Assembly: GCA_963921935.1 (NCBI GenBank)
Contig: OY998178.1
Location: forward strand, 196,510,862-196,574,861
DNA: 64,000 nucleotides
Direction of reading: 5' to 3'
Source: Galeruca laticollis
Taxonomy: Eukaryota > Arthropoda > Insecta > Coleoptera > Chrysomelidae
The notes beneath the pieces are model-generated. The model was not told where the DNA came from. It did no database searches and saw only the letters and a program-made list of their open reading frames with translations. The stretch's first letter is position 1. Every line of letters starts with the position of its first letter. Below, one piece after another: positions 25,001 to 32,229 of the stretch. Position numbers and translations under genes: made by a program.

Positions 25001-25974
25001 ATTTTGAAAAAAATTTGTATAAACTTATGAATAATGCAGTATTCGGGAAAACGATGCAAAATTTGCGTAAACATCGGTTAGTGAAATTAGTTCGAACGTG
25101 GTATGGCAAACGAGGAGCTAGAAATTTAATTGCAAGTCCCACATTTCATAGTCGTGTTATATTTAACGATTATGTTGAGAATCCTTTATTGGCTATAGAG
25201 CTTAAGAAAACTAAAATTGTATTTGACAAACCTCTTTATATAGGATTAGCAATTTTAGATATTTCAAAAATATGTGTTTATGAATTTCATTATGATTATA
25301 TGATGACCAAATTTTCACCTGAACAATGTAAATTACTTTATACCGATACTGATAGTTTAGTATACGAAATTCAATGTAATAACATATATGAAGAAGTAAT
25401 AAAGGCGGATATTCACCGTTTTGATACTAGTGATTATCCTGTAAATAATGTGTGGGATATTCCTCTAGCTAATAAGAAAGTACCCGGAATTATGAAGGAT
25501 GAAAATAACTCAAAAATTATGACACATTTTGTAGGTTTACGTTCTAAACAGTATGCCTTCAGAGTGTTAGGTGAGGATAACGATGTAAAAAAAGCTAAAG
25601 GTATTAAGTCTAATGTGGTAAAGAAAAAAATAACTTTTGATGATTATATTCTCTGTTTGCAGAAATTTATAGAAAATCCTCAAGAAGAGTGTTTCATGCA
25701 TGCAACTCAACGTTGTATACTATCAAAGTTACATGATGTATACACCATTGAACAGACAAAAATTGCTTTAAACCCATCAGATGATAAAAGATATTTGACA
25801 CTCTTCCGTGGGGACATTATAGTATTATGGAGTTATAATAAATTGATTGGAATTTATTTTCAGATGAAGAGTTTGGTAGATCTATGTACTAAGATAATTT
25901 GTAATCGTATTACTAGAATTTCAAGTTTTCTTGTACAAGCTCAAATTCCTCAGTTTTTGCTTTTATCTGTATAA
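22012..25974 (+). CDS. polB: Family B DNA polymerase, protein-primed type (Polinton PolB)
   Basis: 1320 codons. A zinc-finger-like 'CDRCLNYF...HFKYC' lies near residue 410. The 3'-5' exonuclease shows ExoI 'YADFES' (~465) and ExoII 'NLSGYDSHFI' (~612). A Cys/His cluster 'CHICEE...HCHLTGNFRG...HNHCNLNY' (~565-605) resembles the endonuclease-VII-like zinc motif of this polymerase group. The polymerase motifs are A 'DINNLYGWAM' (~864), B 'NNAVFGKTMQN' (~1007) and C 'YTDTDSL' (~1110). All catalytic acidic residues are present. The enzyme replicates the linear element from a terminal protein. Conserved similarity seems to stop near residue 1258 ('PSDDKRYLT'); the last ~60 residues look unrelated, perhaps read-through after loss of the original stop. 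A polyadenylation-like AATAAA follows at about 26075. Confidence 0.95.
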   Translation: MKMNSEEIALLTDNIVKKFQAIENILFQKKNCTIYDIEKWSKQAKCHIRLCYSAIRDGDLTIGTLRKLQTNLGHLKRFRTIIQNLSKSGKGLTINNKKRSNRVKWEDINSIFESRVRTGIIINKSHKDILQFFDDSLFPFSTRMKNALKKCNMLKVNTCFCAEFIRKSGDTEITENKYFSTKNEIIDKTTDFKKWFAVNVRDVILRKLSEYSEEGSGWALSKIISLEINMNKYEVASGISSYIKLPDIIAKRKACINVQNDDNACFAWAIVSALFPCVINKNPTRTCSYPHYSKVLNINGLTFPVHPNQITTFERNNVNISVNVFELEIFRPSNFSVVPVRLTKQKREKHVNLLIIQNKYFPKKNDCEPESDNDDYDFNDDIQYHYIWIKDLSRLLSKQLSKNTRKKYICDRCLNYFVSQEKLDDHFKYCEKIDNNCKIKFSKDPYVKFKNFVYKEKVSFIIYADFESLLIPYIDVDARIKSQKGYGSQSVTRSARYQKHKAYSAGLYFKCNFNDNWSFYDSNRSSDCMLWFVDKIENIAKFVMSKLKNVKPMNVEVNLKDASDKCHICEEIFKEGDKIVREHCHLTGNFRGFAHNHCNLNYKKSFVIPVVFHNLSGYDSHFIIRDLANRNYVQLLPVNKEKYISFTIWDNNTNIRFRFIDSFRFMGCSLDSLVSTLEPENFIPLRKEFSNLNTEQFSLLTRKGVFFYDYLDDIKRLDETALPSKEYFYNKLNDEHIKDIDYRHAKLVWSAFNMKTLGDYSDLYMKTDILLLASVFETFRDTCWKTYGLDPDHYYTVPGYTWDCMLKYTHCKLETVQDIDMLLFFERGIRGGISQCCNRYGEANNKYMPTYNENKPVKYLLYTDINNLYGWAMSQELPYGGFEWVDHNIDITQIPDDSPEGYLLEVDLEYPKNKHDLHKDLPFCAEHISPPNSKQKKLMTTLYNKKNYIIHYKNLKQAIAHGLLLKKVHRVLKFQQSCWLKPYIELNTLMRSHAKNNFEKNLYKLMNNAVFGKTMQNLRKHRLVKLVRTWYGKRGARNLIASPTFHSRVIFNDYVENPLLAIELKKTKIVFDKPLYIGLAILDISKICVYEFHYDYMMTKFSPEQCKLLYTDTDSLVYEIQCNNIYEEVIKADIHRFDTSDYPVNNVWDIPLANKKVPGIMKDENNSKIMTHFVGLRSKQYAFRVLGEDNDVKKAKGIKSNVVKKKITFDDYILCLQKFIENPQEECFMHATQRCILSKLHDVYTIEQTKIALNPSDDKRYLTLFRGDIIVLWSYNKLIGIYFQMKSLVDLCTKIICNRITRISSFLVQAQIPQFLLLSV

Positions 25975-26175
25975 CTATATTTAATATGTACTGTCAAATG
26001 TATAATTTTCATTTTGCCTTTAATGTAATATGTACTGTTTTTTTATTTGATGTAATATGTATATAAATACAATTAATAAAACAATATTCATATAACCTTG
26101 AAACTTGATTTTTTATCCTAGCTCCTTCCCACAGGTTTTCAAGAATTTTTAACGTTATTACGTCGATTTGAAGTT

Positions 26176-26640
26176 TCATAAGTAGTACATGAGTAAGAAG
26201 TGCTGTTCCTTTAGACTTGTGTTTAAATTGTAAATTTGGAATTTTGTTGCCAAATATGCCTTTTCAGCAACATATGACGGTGATGCTTGAGGAAAATACC
26301 GATTTAGGTTAGTCTTTTTCCCATTTTGTTCTAACGCGATACGAATGTTCACCATCATGATCGTTTTCATTTACACTACATCGAGGTCGCTCTAATAGTT
26401 GAATAGTTGCAGGATTTAGAGTGCCATCTACAGGAAAATTTAATTTCTCTTGGAAAGCTTTTAAAATCGATGACATATTTGTGATATCATGTTCCGACTT
26501 GTTAACATATCCAAATCTTTCGATAATTTACATCAATTTTCTCAGATGCCACTAAAGGTAGAATTATTATTAATAGTAAAAGAAACATCCTTCACTTTCG
26601 ATGTTCAATACTGATTCCAAATCAACATAAAAGTTTTCAT
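26176..26640 (-). pseudogene. Matrix-metalloproteinase-like (matrixin) remnant
   Basis: On the minus strand an open stretch (about 26525-26312) reads 'FGYVNKSE...', 'ILKAFQEKLNFPVDGTLNP' and 'LLERPRCSVNEND'. This is the peptidoglycan-binding-like prodomain and cysteine-switch region of matrixins, where the family motif is PRCGVxD; here Gly is replaced by Ser. After a frameshift, 26321-26176 continues 'KTNLNRYFPQ..' and '..VAEKAYLATKFQIY', matching the start of a matrixin catalytic domain. No zinc-binding HExxHxxGxxH is left; the ORF ends first. It looks like an auxiliary gene acquired by the element, now truncated and frameshifted. It is convergent with polB. Related enzymes are known in baculoviruses and some other insect viruses. 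Confidence 0.7.
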
Positions 26641-26694
26641 CATCAGCATTACTTGTGTTAGAGGTGAAATGAAACAAAGAATATTTCCATAATT

Positions 26695-27468
26695 TTATAA
26701 TGTTAAATCATTGATTACATGGACTTTGTAATAGTACAGATATTCTCTAAGTGCTCTTCCTATTAAACTGCTGTTGTCATAAGAATAAATATCACAAACA
26801 GCATACATTAAATCTAAACAATTGGAAAAGCCACATATTGGATTCGATATAAATGTTTTTAATAAATTAATGATATTATAATAAAAATCGCAAAAGTTCA
26901 CTTTATTTAAAATTGAAATGTGATGTTGAAGCAAATTCTCATGAACACGTTGAATTTCTACAACTTCTTCTTCATCGAGGAAAACTGTTACATCATCTTT
27001 CTGAATTTTCAAAAATTTTTGATTATCATAAATAACTTTAGTTATTTGACAAAAATCTTGGTACAACATGATGGGATTAGAATCTACAACATCATCATCT
27101 GGAGAATTGAAGAATAACTCGTTACTTTTATGCAGCACTTCTATGATCTCATCCCATTCTAAAGTATTGAATGACATTTTTGAAGGTTCCACGATAAACG
27201 ATGATAAAATGATGGCAGGTGCAAAAGTTCTGACAGGACTCAGGCAACATCCATTTTCAAATCGACGACCAACATTGAAAACTGTATGCAATAAATAATG
27301 TCTTTCTTTTCTTATTGCAATTTCATAATTAAGTACAATTTGATCTAAATCACGATCATAATTTGGTTCTTCATCATAACTACTATTATCACTACATGAC
27401 ATTGTAACACTATAATACCCAGAATCGTGACTACTCATTATGATGACTTCTAAACTAATGTCGATCAA
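26695..27468 (-). CDS. Polinton auxiliary protein of unknown function
   Basis: Open frame of 257 codons; the better start is the second ATG at 27438 ('MSSHDSG'). The N-terminus is acidic and Ser/Asp-rich and includes DSGYYS, a match to the DSGxxS beta-TrCP phosphodegron pattern. The middle has a conserved-looking 'LSPVRTFAPAIILSS' followed by 'FNTLEWDEIIEVL', and the C-terminal half is helical and Asn/Ile/Leu-rich. I do not recognise a family. It lies 55 bp downstream of the integrase on the same strand, so the two may share a transcript. The intact frame suggests it was functional until recently. Confidence 0.6.
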   Translation of the reverse strand: MIDISLEVIIMSSHDSGYYSVTMSCSDNSSYDEEPNYDRDLDQIVLNYEIAIRKERHYLLHTVFNVGRRFENGCCLSPVRTFAPAIILSSFIVEPSKMSFNTLEWDEIIEVLHKSNELFFNSPDDDVVDSNPIMLYQDFCQITKVIYDNQKFLKIQKDDVTVFLDEEEVVEIQRVHENLLQHHISILNKVNFCDFYYNIINLLKTFISNPICGFSNCLDLMYAVCDIYSYDNSSLIGRALREYLYYYKVHVINDLTL

Positions 27469-27523
27469 TTTATATGTTTATCTCTGTCCTCCACTCAATT
27501 AAAGTTGATTGGTTGCTGGTGAT

Positions 27524-28447
27524 CTATACTACTACGTCATCAGTGTTAATCCAACTGTTATGTTTTTCATCTAATCCTAACCATTCAACGTACATTTTGT
27601 TACGTTTCCTCTTCAACACCTTTTCAACGAGATAAATGTGGGGATTTTTGGTTTTTTGTAATTCTTCTTCATAGAAACAACCTCTAATAGGTGATCCAGT
27701 CATATCTTCCATCAAATACGTTACAGGATTCGTTATTTTGACTTTCGTAATTTTGAATAGTTCAGTTGTAAAATTGGGAGTGTAACCTTTTTCAAAAGCA
27801 TGTTTCGCTTTACTTATTCGCACAATATCTCCCACATTTAATTTTCTGGGTCCGGCGATTTTCAAATAACTGAATTTCTTATTTAAAATCAATTTTTCGT
27901 TACTTCGATTCACCTCTGATGGTTTGTATCCAGTTTTACTATGTTTTGTGTCGTTGTATTCCTTTGTGATTTGAGGTAAAATATCGATCCATTGGTATTT
28001 CCCAATTAAGCTGAAATGTTTATAGAGTTTCGTTTTGAGCGTTCTAATAACTCTTTCTGCAATTGCAGCTTTCTTCGTACTAAATGTACTATAATGATTG
28101 ATATTATGTTTTTTCATTAGCGATTTGAATTTACTATTGTAAAATTCCGTTCCCTGATCTGATTGTAGATTTTTTGGTGTTCGACTCCTGATAATACTCG
28201 AAAATGCTCGTGTTATTTCTTCGGCTGTTTTCGTCTTGAGTGGACGAGTCCACATGAATTTCGAGAAACAATCGATAACCACCAAAATCATTTTAAATCC
28301 TTTATTATGCTTTGCATAAGGTCTCATTTTGGCTAAATCCATTTGCCATAAGTCATCAAGACCTTTGATTATTGTTCGTCGACGTGGATAATTTCGTCGA
28401 ATCGGTTTATGCAATTCTTTAACAAGTTGAATCCTGTCTGCAGACAT
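27524..28447 (-). CDS. int: Polinton integrase (rve) with C-terminal chromodomain
   Basis: 307 codons. The retroviral-type integrase core shows 'LWQMDLAKM' (catalytic Asp37), 'LQSDQGTEFYN' (Asp97) and 'AIAERVIRTLK' (Glu131), so the D,D,E triad is complete. 'YNDTKHSKTGYKPSEV' follows, then an SH3-like segment. The end, residues ~270-307, is a chromodomain ('VEKVLKRKRNKMYVEWLG', 'HNSWINTDDV'), which would direct integration to marked chromatin. No N-terminal HHCC zinc finger is visible in this ORF, so the start may be truncated or in an upstream exon. Next to it is a (TA)n tract. Confidence 0.93.
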   Translation of the reverse strand: MSADRIQLVKELHKPIRRNYPRRRTIIKGLDDLWQMDLAKMRPYAKHNKGFKMILVVIDCFSKFMWTRPLKTKTAEEITRAFSSIIRSRTPKNLQSDQGTEFYNSKFKSLMKKHNINHYSTFSTKKAAIAERVIRTLKTKLYKHFSLIGKYQWIDILPQITKEYNDTKHSKTGYKPSEVNRSNEKLILNKKFSYLKIAGPRKLNVGDIVRISKAKHAFEKGYTPNFTTELFKITKVKITNPVTYLMEDMTGSPIRGCFYEEELQKTKNPHIYLVEKVLKRKRNKMYVEWLGLDEKHNSWINTDDVVV

Positions 28448-28477
28448 GATGTATAGTGAACAAAGAAGGTTATTTTG

Positions 28478-28478
<1 letters not shown>

Positions 28479-28531
<53 letters not shown>
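28479..28531. repeat. (TA)n microsatellite inside the Polinton
   Basis: About 26 TA units. It has replaced or interrupted the C-terminal end of the neighbouring minus-strand coiled-coil ORF, which runs into alternating Tyr-Ile. Confidence 0.95.
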
Positions 28532-28533
<2 letters not shown>

Positions 28534-29049
28534 AAAACGTAAAAGTTCTTGTTGAATTTCTTCGTGCCCCTAAAGCTGATTAGACACTTTGTGTGATACT
28601 TTTCTGCGAATTGGTGTATCTGTCTGCTGATATTTGTCGATGAAACGAGATTATCGACATATTTTTTTATCGGAATGTTTGTATTGAGAGTAGCAATCCT
28701 TGAATCATAGTTTCTATGTATTTCATCCAATGTATCTTTCATTTTTTTGTCAAGTATGTTTACTATAAATTTTCTATTTGATTCTATTGCATTATCCACA
28801 TACTTTTGAGTTGATCCATTATTTATCAAGGATTTTATTTTATCATTTATTTGCTGAATACTTGTGTTCAACGACAATTGAGCTATTTACGATATCTTTG
28901 AGTGGATTAGATATAGGTTTGAAAATTCTATTTAGTGTCTCATCATGCTCAGTTTTGTTCAGTTTAAAATATAAATACTTTTTTCTAATCATTCGTTTCA
29001 GATCTGCAATTTTTCGTTTTCGCACAGCGTCTGCATCAGATGACATCAT
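28532..29049 (-). pseudogene. Frameshifted Polinton coiled-coil protein
   Basis: Two overlapping frames on the minus strand: 29049-28843 (start 'MMSSDADAVRKRKIADLKRM', basic helical N-terminus) and 28877 downwards ('SIQQINDKIKSLINN', 'KKMKDTLDEIH'). They look like one helical protein split by a frameshift near 28870. The C-terminal end 'KKFNKNFYVLD' runs straight into a (TA)n tract; a 32-bp copy of this coding end lies at 34230-34261. It sits between integrase and ATPase, a place where Polintons often have small structural or unknown genes. Function unknown. Confidence 0.6.
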
Positions 29050-29076
29050 AATGAAAAATGAATGGTTAAATAATTA

Positions 29077-29832
29077 TTATATTTTTATATACATATCAAA
29101 TCCTTTACGATATCTACCATCTTGTAAATCAAAGTCTTTAACAATAACTAAAGCGCCATATTTATCATTCCAGCATTCAGAGCACATTTTCTTGAATTGT
29201 TCAAATGACATGTCGGGGGAAACGTGTTCGTTGAAGGCATGTTTAAGGTTAATTTCATCCTGTTTAAACATTACAATCATATTGCAGTTATCACGTATTA
29301 GCTGCTTTAGTATTTTCGAATAAGTCTGACATAGGTAGAAGACATCAATACTTCTGTGCCTACACATGGAAAAATATTCTTGAATTGTTTGTTGTTTGTC
29401 GCATGACACATCGTCAAAAATGAGAATCGAATTCGGTTTGGATTGTGTAGGACTTACAATTTCATCGTTTTCTTTAAACGGATAATATCCCACACCTTTT
29501 ACACCAGTCAATACTTCTTCGAGCAGTTGGTATTTTGGTTGATATAGAGATTTAGAATAAACGTAGACATTTTTAAATTTTACACCATTTGGATTGAACA
29601 GCAATGATAGCACAATATTTGTTTTCCCACATCCGCTGGGGCCACAAATAATAGCACGAAACGAATCAGGTAATAAAAGTCCATGTTTTCGGCTACGTCT
29701 ATCTTCCAAAACGCTATCGAAATTTTCAATCGGTAATGACTGCTCTTGTTTAACAATCTCCATCTTATGATACTTTTCAAACAGTGCAGCTATAATTATA
29801 GGTTCCATCGTGAACAAATAGTCAGTCTTCAT
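29077..29832 (-). CDS. Genome-packaging ATPase (FtsK/HerA, A32-like)
   Basis: 251 codons, probably starting at the second Met (29808, 'MEPIIIAALFEKY'). Walker A 'CGPSGCGKTNIV' is at ~63-74 and Walker B 'NSILIFDDVSCD' at ~134-145, with two acidic residues. A downstream 'FYLCQTYSKILKQLIRDNC' matches the sensor/arginine-rich part of viral A32-like ATPases. It would drive DNA into the capsid. The reading frame is intact. Its upstream ATG overlaps, on the opposite strand, the ATG of the PLA2/pX-like gene (29831), so the two genes are head-to-head and probably share a bidirectional promoter. Confidence 0.92.
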   Translation of the reverse strand: MKTDYLFTMEPIIIAALFEKYHKMEIVKQEQSLPIENFDSVLEDRRSRKHGLLLPDSFRAIICGPSGCGKTNIVLSLLFNPNGVKFKNVYVYSKSLYQPKYQLLEEVLTGVKGVGYYPFKENDEIVSPTQSKPNSILIFDDVSCDKQQTIQEYFSMCRHRSIDVFYLCQTYSKILKQLIRDNCNMIVMFKQDEINLKHAFNEHVSPDMSFEQFKKMCSECWNDKYGALVIVKDFDLQDGRYRKGFDMYIKI

Positions 29833-30639
29833 GTTGATTCACGAAGGTGAAGGTGTGCTAAATTCACTCATAAACAATTTGCCTTTTGAGCTTCATTTTC
29901 CTGGCTACCAATACTGTGGACGTAAGTTTTACTATTTTTATTTTTTCACAATATTAAATCCTCTATTTATATAGCTGGAGAGCGTCTGAAAAAACGGCTA
30001 CTACGAGGAGATACAGGTGTCAACGCTCTCGACGCAGCTTGCAAAAATCACGATATCGCATACGCATCTAACAAGTCACTCACAGATCGTCATAAAGCTG
30101 ATTTGGTACTAGAAAACGCCGCTTGGGAGCGAGTAAAGTCAAAAGACGCTAAATTAGGTGAAAAGGCAGCCGCCTGGCTCGTTACCACTGGAATGAAGGT
30201 CAAACGCAAGTTGGGAATGGGTATGAAGCCGAAGCGTCGTAGATCTTTTCATCTTGATGTTGTTATGAAGGTGAAGAAATCCATGAAAAAGGGATCTTCG
30301 CTGTCAGATACAGCGATGTTTGCATTGCGAGCAGCAAAATCTCTTATTCAAAAATTCGGAGGCCGAAAACATGTTCCAATACCTAGAATAATACCTGTAG
30401 CTAAATCTGGAGGATTTTTACCTCTAATACCTCTTTTCGCTGGACTGTCAGCTTTGGGAGCATTATCAGGCGGTGCTGCGGGAATTGCGAAAACTGTGAT
30501 CGATGCAAAAATTGCTCAAAAGAAATTGGAAGAAGATCATCGTTATAATAAAGCTATGGAGCCTATAGGTAAAGGATTGTATTTGCGAAAGAACGCTAAA
30601 GGTGGATATGGATTATTCTTGAAAAAAAACTACCATTGA
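29831..30639 (+). CDS. Phospholipase-A2-like / pX-like capsid-associated protein (spliced)
   Basis: Exon 1 is 29831-29921, intron 29922-29974 (53 bp, GTAAGT...TATATAG), exon 2 29975-30639; together 251 codons. Splicing puts the calcium-loop motif 'YCGPG' (residues ~28-32) in frame with the catalytic 'HDIAY' (His56, Asp57), as in parvovirus VP1-type PLA2 domains. A basic middle section follows, then 'GGFLPLIPLFAGLSALGA' (hydrophobic, probably membrane-active) and a Gly/Tyr-rich end 'GKGLYLRKNAKGGYGLFLKK', like adintovirus/adenovirus pX- or pVI-type core proteins. Expected role: membrane penetration and particle assembly. The catalytic residues are intact. Confidence 0.88.
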
Positions 30640-30995
30640 AGCTACCCAATAGAGCATTATTCGACTATGAATTAATCAAGTTTGCCAAATTATTGAAAAT
30701 AAAATATTTTCGAGATGTGTACATGCGCGATTCTCTACCGAAAAACGGACCTCGACGATGTGAATCAGCAATACTAAATTTGGATGTGTCTAAAAACTCA
30801 GGCACGCATTGGGTAGCATATAGGAAGATGAATGACTGCGTCGAATATTTCGATTCATTTGGTAATTTGAAGCCTCCGAGAGAACTTGTCACTTATCTTG
30901 CTGGCAGTAAAATGTTTTACAATTACGAGCAATACCAAAATTACAATCAGATCAACTGTGGACATTTGTGTTTGCAATTCCTCTATAATGTTTGA
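30636..30995 (+). CDS. Adenain-like maturation cysteine protease
   Basis: About 119 codons, shorter than adenovirus protease but usual for Polintons. The catalytic set is visible: His in 'GTHWVAY' (~58), Asp in 'YFDSFGN' (~73), Gln seven residues before the Cys, and Cys in 'NCGHLCLQF' (~108). It would cleave capsid precursors. The frame is open from the stop region of the preceding gene (the first possible start codon is a TTG at 30636, overlapping the upstream TGA), and no ATG precedes the conserved 'LPNRALFDYE'. Start by non-AUG initiation, re-initiation, an unseen splice, or loss of the ATG are all possible. Confidence 0.9.
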   Translation: MKLPNRALFDYELIKFAKLLKIKYFRDVYMRDSLPKNGPRRCESAILNLDVSKNSGTHWVAYRKMNDCVEYFDSFGNLKPPRELVTYLAGSKMFYNYEQYQNYNQINCGHLCLQFLYNV

Positions 30996-31269
30996 AGCAT
31001 GGTTGGTTGGCGAAACACAATTGTTGTCGTCTTTTACAAGTGCCGAATTGAGAACTATTCCTCTAAAGTATTTGGTAGAGCGAGTTAAACCTTGGGATTT
31101 ATTAGACAATTGGCATAAATTACCAAAAGAATATCAATCGAATTTCAACTTGCAAATTTGCTTGCCTTGTTTTGTGCATTACAATCGACCGGATCAACGT
31201 ACTCATGTCGATGGTCCGGTTAGCTCACAACGCAGCTGTCATGCATGTAATTATTATTTGAAAAAATAA
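30988..31269 (+). CDS. Small protein with two CxxC motifs, overlapping the protease
   Basis: 93 codons. The ATG (30988) lies within the last codons of the protease in another frame. It has a helical N-terminal half ('MFEAWLVGETQLLSSF') with 'LKYLVERVKPWDLLDNW', then 'ICLPCFVHYN' and 'CHACNYYLKK', giving a C-x2-C ... C-x2-C zinc-ribbon-like pair 37 residues apart. Family not known to me. The overlap and intact frame in the capsid block argue that it is a real late gene. Confidence 0.7.
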   Translation: MFEAWLVGETQLLSSFTSAELRTIPLKYLVERVKPWDLLDNWHKLPKEYQSNFNLQICLPCFVHYNRPDQRTHVDGPVSSQRSCHACNYYLKK

Positions 31270-31330
31270 AATTGTTTTTTCTAATCTAGTAATATTATTT
31301 AAATACACCACTCCCATAAACATCACAGTC

Positions 31331-32047
31331 ATGTCTCAACTGTTGAACTTAACGTCCACATCGAATGAATTCTCCTTCACTCCTCCCACACCGATAATAT
31401 TGAAACCTGAAAAAGAATACTTTATTGGTGTGTTGGGGTTTCATTCGTATCATTCTATACCGAATATCGATGGTGAGAAATTTTATTTCTACAATAAAAA
31501 TGATCGTAAGAAAGGACTCATCACCATTAACTTCCCGTCAGGATGTTACGAAATCACAGATATTGAAGCTTATCTCATCGATCAATTCAAATTGAAGACG
31601 GATACAACTGTGGCCGATATATCTTTGAAGCCCAACAACAACACTCTTCAGTGTGAAATTTACAGTCGACAGCACGCCATCGATTTTCAATACTCTGATA
31701 GTTTGAGTAAAATACTAGGATTTTCTCCAAAGATACTAGATCCTGGTGAAGTCCACCGTTCCGATCTACCTGTTAACATTTGTAAAATATCAACTTTACT
31801 ATTCGATTGCAATATTGCTGAAGGATCGTTTGACGGAGATAAGCCTGCTCATACAATATTCAGTTTCCCAATTACAGTGGACCCTGGTTATGCAATCAAC
31901 GAACGACCAAACAATCCGATTTACTTAGCTGTGAGCAGCACAAACGAAATCACCAACATTACCGTAAGAGTGTTGAATCAAGATCTCGAACCAGTAAATT
32001 TTCGAGGAGAAAAAAGCACGTTACTTTTACATCTATTGGAACGTTAA
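31331..32047 (+). CDS. Penton-like (single jelly-roll) minor capsid protein
   Basis: 238 codons, starting 'MSQLLNLTSTSNEF' after an A-rich leader. The all-beta character, 'YFIGVLGFHSYHSIPNI' near the start, 'INFPSGCYEITDIEAYL' and a C-terminal 'ITVRVLNQDLEPVNF' are features I associate with Polinton/adintovirus penton-type proteins found just before the major capsid gene. The predicted role is the five-fold vertex capsomer. Its stop overlaps the next ATG by one base (TAATG). Confidence 0.85.
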   Translation: MSQLLNLTSTSNEFSFTPPTPIILKPEKEYFIGVLGFHSYHSIPNIDGEKFYFYNKNDRKKGLITINFPSGCYEITDIEAYLIDQFKLKTDTTVADISLKPNNNTLQCEIYSRQHAIDFQYSDSLSKILGFSPKILDPGEVHRSDLPVNICKISTLLFDCNIAEGSFDGDKPAHTIFSFPITVDPGYAINERPNNPIYLAVSSTNEITNITVRVLNQDLEPVNFRGEKSTLLLHLLER

Positions 32048-32229
32048 TGGGTCTACTTATCAACAACGACTATTATAAAAGTCCCTCATCATCTACAACA
32101 AAATTAGTCTCTTGCAGATCGTTCAAAAGAACGAAGCTTCATATAACTCCTGCAAATCGGGCGTTTCTCAAAGCAATCGGATTAAAGTTGAAGAAGAATG
32201 ACACCAAAAAGAAAGTACGTGCGTTCTGA
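32047..32229 (+). CDS. Small basic protein between penton and major capsid genes
   Basis: 60 codons. It shares one base with the penton stop and overlaps the first ~32 bases of the major capsid ORF. Lys/Arg-rich, with 'LHITPANRAFLKAIGLKLKK'. A short ORF here is common in this virus-like group and may be a DNA-binding core or cement peptide. Function unproven. Confidence 0.6.
   Translation: MGLLINNDYYKSPSSSTTKLVSCRSFKRTKLHITPANRAFLKAIGLKLKKNDTKKKVRAF

Noticed and set aside
30665..31109. Minus-strand ORFs across the protease gene
   Set aside because: Shadows of the protease and CxxC genes.
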